Of a stretch of DNA of 10,208 bases, positions 6,750 through 10,208 are shown in pieces. The notes under the pieces are model-generated. The model saw only the letters and a program-made list of their open reading frames with translations, was not told the DNA's origin and searched no databases. Made by a program: the position numbers and the translations under genes. Numbering within the stretch: the stretch's first letter is position 1; every line of letters starts with the position of its first letter. Location: the NCBI GenBank assembly GCA_035633755.1, contig DASQEH010000117.1:1-10208 (forward strand). The letters run 5' to 3'. Source of the DNA: DASQEH01 sp035633755 (GTDB taxonomy: Bacteria; Actinomycetota; Actinomycetes; Propionibacteriales; Nocardioidaceae).

Positions 6750-8003
6750 TCACCCCGGGATCTCGTCGGATGCCAAAAGTACCCGAGTGTCCGCGGTGAT
6801 CGTGTCTGGGTACTTGAGCCCGGCGCCGGTGTTGAGCACGACCACACGCTCGTCGGCGCTCAGCCAGCCCGCCGAGCGCAGCTGCCGCACCGCCGACAAG
6901 GCAGCGGCACCCTCCGGACACACGAACAATCCCTCGAGCTCGGCGCAACGGTGTACCTCCTGGACGACGTCCTCGTCAGTCACGGTCACGGCGGTCCCCT
7001 CGGTGGCCCGCAGCGCCTCGAGTACGAGGAAGCCGCCCAGCGGCCGCGGCACGTTGATCCCGAACGCAAGGGTCTGTGGGTTCTCCCACCCGTCGACCTC
7101 GGTCGCGCCCGCATCGAATGCCGCCGCGATCGGAGCGCACCCCGTCGACTGCACCGCCACGAGGCGGGGCAACCGATCCTCGATCCAACCCAGCTCGACC
7201 AGCTCTCGGAGCGCCTTGTGGATGCCGATCAGGCCGACGCCACCTCCAGTCGGGTAGACGATCACATCGGGCACGCGCCAGCCGAGCTGCTCGACGATCT
7301 CGATCCCCATCGTCTTCTTGCCCTCGAGCCGATACGGCTCCTTGAGGGTCGACACGTTCTGGTAGCCCTGGCGACGCTCGACGGCGTCTGCGATGAGCTG
7401 CCCACACTGGCCGATGTGGCCGTCGACGAGGTACAGCTCCGCGCCAGCAGCGATGCACTCGCGCCGCGTGATGTCGGGCGCGCCGGTGGGCATCGCGATC
7501 AAGGTCCGCATCCCGGCGCGTGACGCGTACGCAGCCCACGCGGCCCCGGCATTGCCGTTCGTCGGCATCGCGACACCGCTCACGCCGAGCTCACGCGCCC
7601 GGGACACCCCTACCGCGGCCCCGCGAGCCTTGAAGCTGCCGGTCGGCAGCAGGCCCTCGTCCTTGACCATGAGTCCCTCGACGCCATAGGCACGCCCCAG
7701 TCGAGGGAGGCCGTACAACGGAGTCATCCCCTCGCCGAGCGACACCACTGCCTCAGGGCTTCGCACCGGCAACAGCTCGCGGTAGCGCCACAATGTGGGC
7801 TCGCGGGTGCCGATGTCGTCACGGGTGACGGTTGCCTTCACCGCAGACAGGTCGTACCGGGCGGCCAGCGGTGATCCGCAGGAGCAGACACCTTGCACAA
7901 CATCGGCGTCATGCCGCTTGCGGCAACGTGAGCACTCCAGGTGACTCAGCGCTGAGAAGGCCGCCTCGCGAACCTCCGCGCCGACCGGATCATGGACGGA
8001 CAC
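6750..8003 (-). CDS. Threonine synthase-like PLP-dependent enzyme
   Basis: Fold-type II PLP enzyme; threonine synthases convert O-phosphohomoserine to threonine. It has 417 aa. An N-terminal zinc-ribbon-like element has cysteines at 24, 27, 40 and 42 (CSRC...CSCG). TPLYGLPRLG (94-103) is followed by the PLP-lysine motif TGSFKARGA with Lys125. The substrate loop PTNGNAGAAWAAYA is at 147-160, the phosphate-binding glycines PTGGGVGLIG at 251-260, and NTGAGLKYPD at 391-400. The start is the GTG at 8003, backed by GGAGG 5 nt upstream. It is not beside homoserine dehydrogenase or homoserine kinase genes, so it could be a second, paralogous threonine synthase or a related enzyme; for that reason I give no symbol. 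It is preceded by a decayed gene and coupled to the SIP gene downstream. Confidence 0.88.
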   Translation of the reverse strand: MSVHDPVGAEVREAAFSALSHLECSRCRKRHDADVVQGVCSCGSPLAARYDLSAVKATVTRDDIGTREPTLWRYRELLPVRSPEAVVSLGEGMTPLYGLPRLGRAYGVEGLMVKDEGLLPTGSFKARGAAVGVSRARELGVSGVAMPTNGNAGAAWAAYASRAGMRTLIAMPTGAPDITRRECIAAGAELYLVDGHIGQCGQLIADAVERRQGYQNVSTLKEPYRLEGKKTMGIEIVEQLGWRVPDVIVYPTGGGVGLIGIHKALRELVELGWIEDRLPRLVAVQSTGCAPIAAAFDAGATEVDGWENPQTLAFGINVPRPLGGFLVLEALRATEGTAVTVTDEDVVQEVHRCAELEGLFVCPEGAAALSAVRQLRSAGWLSADERVVVLNTGAGLKYPDTITADTRVLLASDEIPG

Positions 8004-8017
8004 AACGACCTCCGTGC

Positions 8018-8334
8018 TCAGCCCGGCACGCAGGTCGGGCCATGGGCGTCGACCACGTCAAGCCGCCGGGCACTGCACCGCGCCAGCTCGTCCACCCGGC
8101 CCCGCTCAGCCGCTCACACACCCAGTCCCGGTGCAACGACACCTGATCTCCTGTCTCGAGCCGCGCCTGAAGTGAGCGTCCGCGGTCGGACCACCGCACC
8201 CACTCCTCGCGTTCAGCCTTCAGGCCCAACGTCGAGCCGTCCCAGGACAGCGGTTGCGAGCGTACAACGGCATGCTCGCCGTCGAGGGCGACCACGGGTC
8301 CAGGGCAACCGTTACTCACCGTGAATGACGACAT
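8018..8334 (-). pseudogene. DUF6390-family C-terminal remnant, truncated and frameshifted
   Basis: Read from the ATG at 8334, the frame gives GPVVALDGEHAVVRSQPLSW (12-31) and GDQVSLHRDWVCERLS (62-77). From memory this matches the last third of actinobacterial DUF6390 proteins (about 230-250 aa; ...V.SRPL.WDG...LHWDWVCDRL...). The N-terminal two-thirds is missing, and a TGA stands two codons before this ATG. After ERLS near 8100-8112 the frame turns to low-complexity Gly/Trp/Arg and would overlap threonine synthase by 14 nt. The -1 frame instead continues as AERGRVDELARCSARRLDVV and stops at 8018, 14 nt before the threonine synthase GTG. That is a natural family-like ending and operon junction, and it fits one lost base. 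Probably non-functional. The family function is unknown to me. Confidence 0.6.
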
Positions 8335-8341
8335 TACTCAC
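8312..8341. repeat. Direct repeat TTACTCAC x2, possible operator
   Basis: TTACTCAC occurs at 8312-8319 and 8334-8341, 22 nt apart or about two helical turns. Each copy leads into a small inverted repeat, TCAC-C-GTGA (8316-8324) and TCAC-GT-GTGA (8338-8347). Same-face repeats of this kind often bind regulators. The first copy lies inside the remnant coding frame. No binding protein can be named. Confidence 0.35.
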
Positions 8342-8353
8342 GTGTGATGCAAA

Positions 8354-8369
8354 GTGAACACTTGTTCAC
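8354..8369. promoter_or_regulatory. 16-bp palindrome, likely regulator binding site
   Basis: GTGAACA-CT-TGTTCAC has perfect 7-bp arms around a 2-bp centre. This is the usual shape of a dimeric HTH-repressor operator. It is the clearest palindrome in the spacer upstream of the two-component genes. The spacing (GTGA-N8-TCAC) does not fit the CRP/GlxR consensus, which has 6 nt between half-sites. The regulator is unknown. Confidence 0.45.
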
Positions 8370-8395
8370 ATCGATGGGTTTGTCCCCATTTCGGC

Positions 8396-8429
8396 TTGCG
8401 GTGCTGGGCATCCACCGTTCAGAATCTGA
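8396..8429 (+). promoter_or_regulatory. Candidate promoter for the two-component operon
   Basis: TTGCGG (8396-8401) and CAGAAT (8420-8425), 18 nt apart, are a weak match to sigma-70-type -35 and -10 boxes. The -10 candidate sits inside the inverted repeat TCAGA-A-TCTGA (8419-8429), so a bound protein there would block it. No better pair was found in 8335-8562. Confidence 0.25.
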
Positions 8430-8445
8430 GAAACCTTCTTTAGCG

Positions 8446-8466
8446 CGTGGCCACATGTGGTCCACG
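8446..8466. promoter_or_regulatory. Palindrome centred on CCACATGTGG
   Basis: CCACATGTGG (8451-8460) is a perfect 10-bp palindrome. It is flanked by CGTGG on the left and CCACG on the right after one extra T, giving nearly 15-bp arms with a single bulge. It lies between the candidate promoter and the leader ORF, so it could be an operator or an RNA stem-loop in the 5' leader. It may be an autoregulatory site, but that is inference. Confidence 0.35.
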
Positions 8467-8499
8467 ACGCTGACTCGACCTTCGAACGGGGGATTAGAA

Positions 8500-8559
8500 A
8501 TGCGAATCACTATCGCCACAACGCTAGTTCCACGGTCCGTTCAACGTTCAGTCGGCTAA
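8500..8559 (+). CDS. Candidate 19-aa leader peptide coupled to the response regulator
   Basis: A short frame reading MRITIATTLVPRSVQRSVG then TAA. GGGGGA stands 6 nt before its ATG as a possible ribosome site. Its TAA ends 3 nt before the response-regulator ATG, which has no Shine-Dalgarno of its own (the upstream bases are GTCGGCTAAAGC). Translation of this frame could therefore deliver ribosomes to the regulator start. There is no amino-acid run suggesting classical attenuation. Such a short frame could be accidental. Confidence 0.3.
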   Translation: MRITIATTLVPRSVQRSVG

Positions 8560-8562
8560 AGC

Positions 8563-9243
8563 ATGACGCGCATCGTTGTCGTCGAGGACGAGCCACGGCT
8601 AGCACGTGCGTTGGCGCGGGGTCTGACCAATACGGGGTTCGACGTCGAGATTGCACACGATGGACATGACGGATACACACTGGCCAAGCGGTCAGAGGCG
8701 GACCTGATCGTGCTCGATCTCATGCTGCCTTCCCTGACTGGCATCGAGGTTATCCGGCGCCTTCGATCCGAGGGCTTGGAGACGCCCGTGCTTGTGATGT
8801 CAGCCAAGGATTCGAGAGCCGACACCGAGGGCGCGCTCGAGGCCGGGGCCAACGACTACCTCCGCAAGCCCTTCCCCTTCCCCGTCCTCGTCGCGCGATG
8901 CCGGGCGCTGCTGCGTCGCGCTGCGCCCTCGGAGCCAGTCGAGACGCACAGGGCCACCATGGTGCTGGACTCCCCGAGCAGGACGGCCAGGTGCGGGTCT
9001 GTCGAGCTCTCGCTGACGCGGCGGGAGTTCGAGCTGCTGGAGTACTTGATGCGCAACGCTGGCCAGCCGTGCTCCCGCGAGGCGATTCTCGCCGAGGTCT
9101 GGGGGTGGGACTTGCACCGCGATATCCAGAACGTGGTCGAGGTGTACATCGGGTACCTGCGTCGAAAGCTCGAGCAGGCCACCTGCGGGGTAGAGCTGCA
9201 AACCGTCGCCGGCGGCGAGTATCTCGTCGAAGCCAGCAGATGA
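8563..9243 (+). CDS. PhoB/OmpR-family response regulator
   Basis: Two-component transcription factor, 226 aa. The N-terminal receiver domain (1-115) has the acidic pair Glu8/Asp9, phospho-acceptor Asp52 in IVLDLMLP, switch Ser80, Tyr99 and conserved Lys102 in RKPFPFP. All key receiver residues are present, so it should be phosphorylatable. The C-terminal winged helix (about 130-224) has LTRREFELLEYLMRNAG and the recognition region NVVEVYIGYLRRKLE. The end reads TVAGGEYLVEA where most relatives have a VRGVGYRL-type wing, so the wing contact differs slightly. The ATG at 8563 gives the canonical MTRIVVVEDEP start but lacks a ribosome site. The stop overlaps the kinase start (ATGA). It probably regulates its own operon through one of the palindromes upstream. 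Targets unknown. Confidence 0.95.
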   Translation: MTRIVVVEDEPRLARALARGLTNTGFDVEIAHDGHDGYTLAKRSEADLIVLDLMLPSLTGIEVIRRLRSEGLETPVLVMSAKDSRADTEGALEAGANDYLRKPFPFPVLVARCRALLRRAAPSEPVETHRATMVLDSPSRTARCGSVELSLTRREFELLEYLMRNAGQPCSREAILAEVWGWDLHRDIQNVVEVYIGYLRRKLEQATCGVELQTVAGGEYLVEASR

Positions 9244-10208
9244 GCGACGGTCCACGCACTTCTTGGTACCGCCGGCTTTCGCTGCGCTCGCGGATGATTC
9301 TGCTTACCGCTGCGATGGTTGCCATCACCCTTGCCACGGGTGGCTTCCTCATTCTCAAGGCGATCGAGGCCGAACTGGTGGACGGTTCCGACGAGGCCGG
9401 CTTGGCCATTGCCGAGAGAATGGCGAAACTGGCAATGAGGGACGAGATACCGGATCGGCTGCCGTTTCTCGGTGACCCCGAAGCCGTCGTACAGATGGTG
9501 CGCGACGGCCGCGTGATTGCCCAGAGCGACTACAAGATGGGCAACTGGGCCGTTGACTTGGAGCCGCAGTCGGTCGACTCCAGCGCTGTGCAACGCGTCG
9601 GCGGGCTGCCGGTACCTGAGGACGGGCCCTACCGGGTCACGGCGCTGGGGGTCGAGACGGTGCGCGGGCCAGCGACCATCTTCGTCGCGATGCCCGTCGA
9701 GGACATCGAGGAGACCGTGGGAACCGCCACGGGGGTACTCACCCTCGGTCTCGCAGTCTTGGTCCTCGTGCTGTGTGGCGTCATGTGGGTGGTCATCGGC
9801 CGGACGCTCGCACCGGTAGAGGCCATCCGCCGCCAGGCGAGCGAGATCACAGCGAAGCGGTTGAACCGTCGCGTCACCGAACCGGTCCAGCAGGATGAGA
9901 TCGGCCGGCTGGCCCGCACGGTGAACCTGATGCTGGATCGCCTCGAGGACAGTGCGGACCGCCAGCAGCGATTCGTGGCCGACGCTGCGCACGAGCTGCG
10001 CAGTCCGGTGGCGAGCCTGCGAACCCAGTTGGAGACTGCCGAGGTGGGGCCGACGGGCGACGTCAGCGCCGTGTCCGTTCCCGACCTCCTCCACGAGACG
10101 CTGCGCATCCAGGCTATGGTGGTCCGCTTGCTGTTGCTGGCCCGCACCGATGCGGGTGACCTGGCCAGCCAGCTGTCGAGCGTCGACCTCGATGACACCG
10201 TCTTCGAG
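9240..10208 (+). CDS. Two-component sensor histidine kinase, 3' end outside window
   Basis: Membrane sensor kinase, the partner of the preceding regulator; its ATG overlaps the regulator stop by 4 nt. I translated 323 codons by hand. Two membrane helices (about 18-40 and 162-187) enclose an extracytoplasmic sensor of about 120 residues with no family I recognise. A HAMP linker follows (about 188-238, LAPVEAIRRQASEI...DEIGRLARTVNLML). The dimerisation/phospho-acceptor domain has RFVADAAHELRSPVASLR with His251. The frame is open at the window edge in DLDDTVFE, just before the ATPase N-box, so the ATP-binding domain is not seen. The H-box reads HELRSPV instead of the common HELRTPL, a conservative change. 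Signal unknown. Confidence 0.95.
   Translation, partial: MSDGPRTSWYRRLSLRSRMILLTAAMVAITLATGGFLILKAIEAELVDGSDEAGLAIAERMAKLAMRDEIPDRLPFLGDPEAVVQMVRDGRVIAQSDYKMGNWAVDLEPQSVDSSAVQRVGGLPVPEDGPYRVTALGVETVRGPATIFVAMPVEDIEETVGTATGVLTLGLAVLVLVLCGVMWVVIGRTLAPVEAIRRQASEITAKRLNRRVTEPVQQDEIGRLARTVNLMLDRLEDSADRQQRFVADAAHELRSPVASLRTQLETAEVGPTGDVSAVSVPDLLHETLRIQAMVVRLLLLARTDAGDLASQLSSVDLDDTVFE

Noticed and set aside
6746..6847. Upstream ATG for the SIP protein at 6847
   Set aside because: It would overlap the threonine synthase coding sequence by 98 nt and adds residues unlike any SIP N-terminus; the GTG at 6745 gives the expected length.
8343..8370. CRP/GlxR-type site from TGTGA (8343-8347) and TCACA (8366-8370)
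   Set aside because: The half-sites are 18 nt apart instead of 6, and the inner GTGA-N8-TCAC also has wrong spacing.
8344..8499. Longer version of the leader ORF starting at 8344
   Set aside because: It would span the palindromes and the candidate promoter, has no ribosome site, and the sequence is not protein-like.
8856..10094. 412-codon minus-strand frame opposite the response regulator and kinase
   Set aside because: The plus strand carries all receiver, winged-helix, HAMP and H-box motifs; the minus frame is low-complexity with no family resemblance.

Overview
The window is a high-GC, densely coded chromosome segment. Frequent GTG starts, very short intergenic gaps, an actinobacterial-type MenB, a PhoB/OmpR two-component pair and a siderophore-interacting reductase all point to an actinobacterium. 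A Nocardioidaceae-like soil organism is my best guess, from protein style only. The window looks like ordinary chromosome. I see no phage, transposase, CRISPR array, rRNA or tRNA.

Layout. (1) 1-3734, minus strand, transcribed right to left: a PfkB sugar kinase, an ACT-domain protein, an NCS1 nucleobase permease and the 5' part of menB, separated by 34, 69 and 15 nt. menB has a TATGCT box exactly 6 nt upstream of its ATG, so it may also have its own leaderless promoter. (2) 3822-4607, plus strand, divergent from the kinase: a PlsC-like acyltransferase. (3) 4608-4860: a non-coding spacer with a small hairpin, a 20-nt tandem repeat and a candidate promoter, leading into a plus-strand BAAT/acyl-CoA thioesterase-type alpha/beta hydrolase (4861-5841). 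(4) 5842-5890: a convergent junction with a hairpin. (5) 5891-8003, minus strand: a threonine synthase-like PLP enzyme followed 4 nt later by a siderophore-interacting FAD reductase. (6) 8018-8334, minus strand: a C-terminal remnant of what I read as a DUF6390-family gene. It lacks its N-terminus and carries an apparent frameshift. (7) 8335-8562: a locally AT-richer regulatory spacer with several inverted repeats and a candidate 19-codon leader ORF. (8) 8563-10208, plus strand: a PhoB/OmpR response regulator and an overlapping sensor kinase that runs off the window.

Functional reading. The segment is mostly housekeeping metabolism (menaquinone synthesis, phospholipid acylation, sugar phosphorylation, amino-acid and iron metabolism) plus one two-component system. 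I did not find a convincing new multi-gene system. The spots most worth attention are the spacer and leader ORF in front of the two-component system, and the decayed DUF6390-like gene beside it, which together look like an old rearrangement breakpoint.
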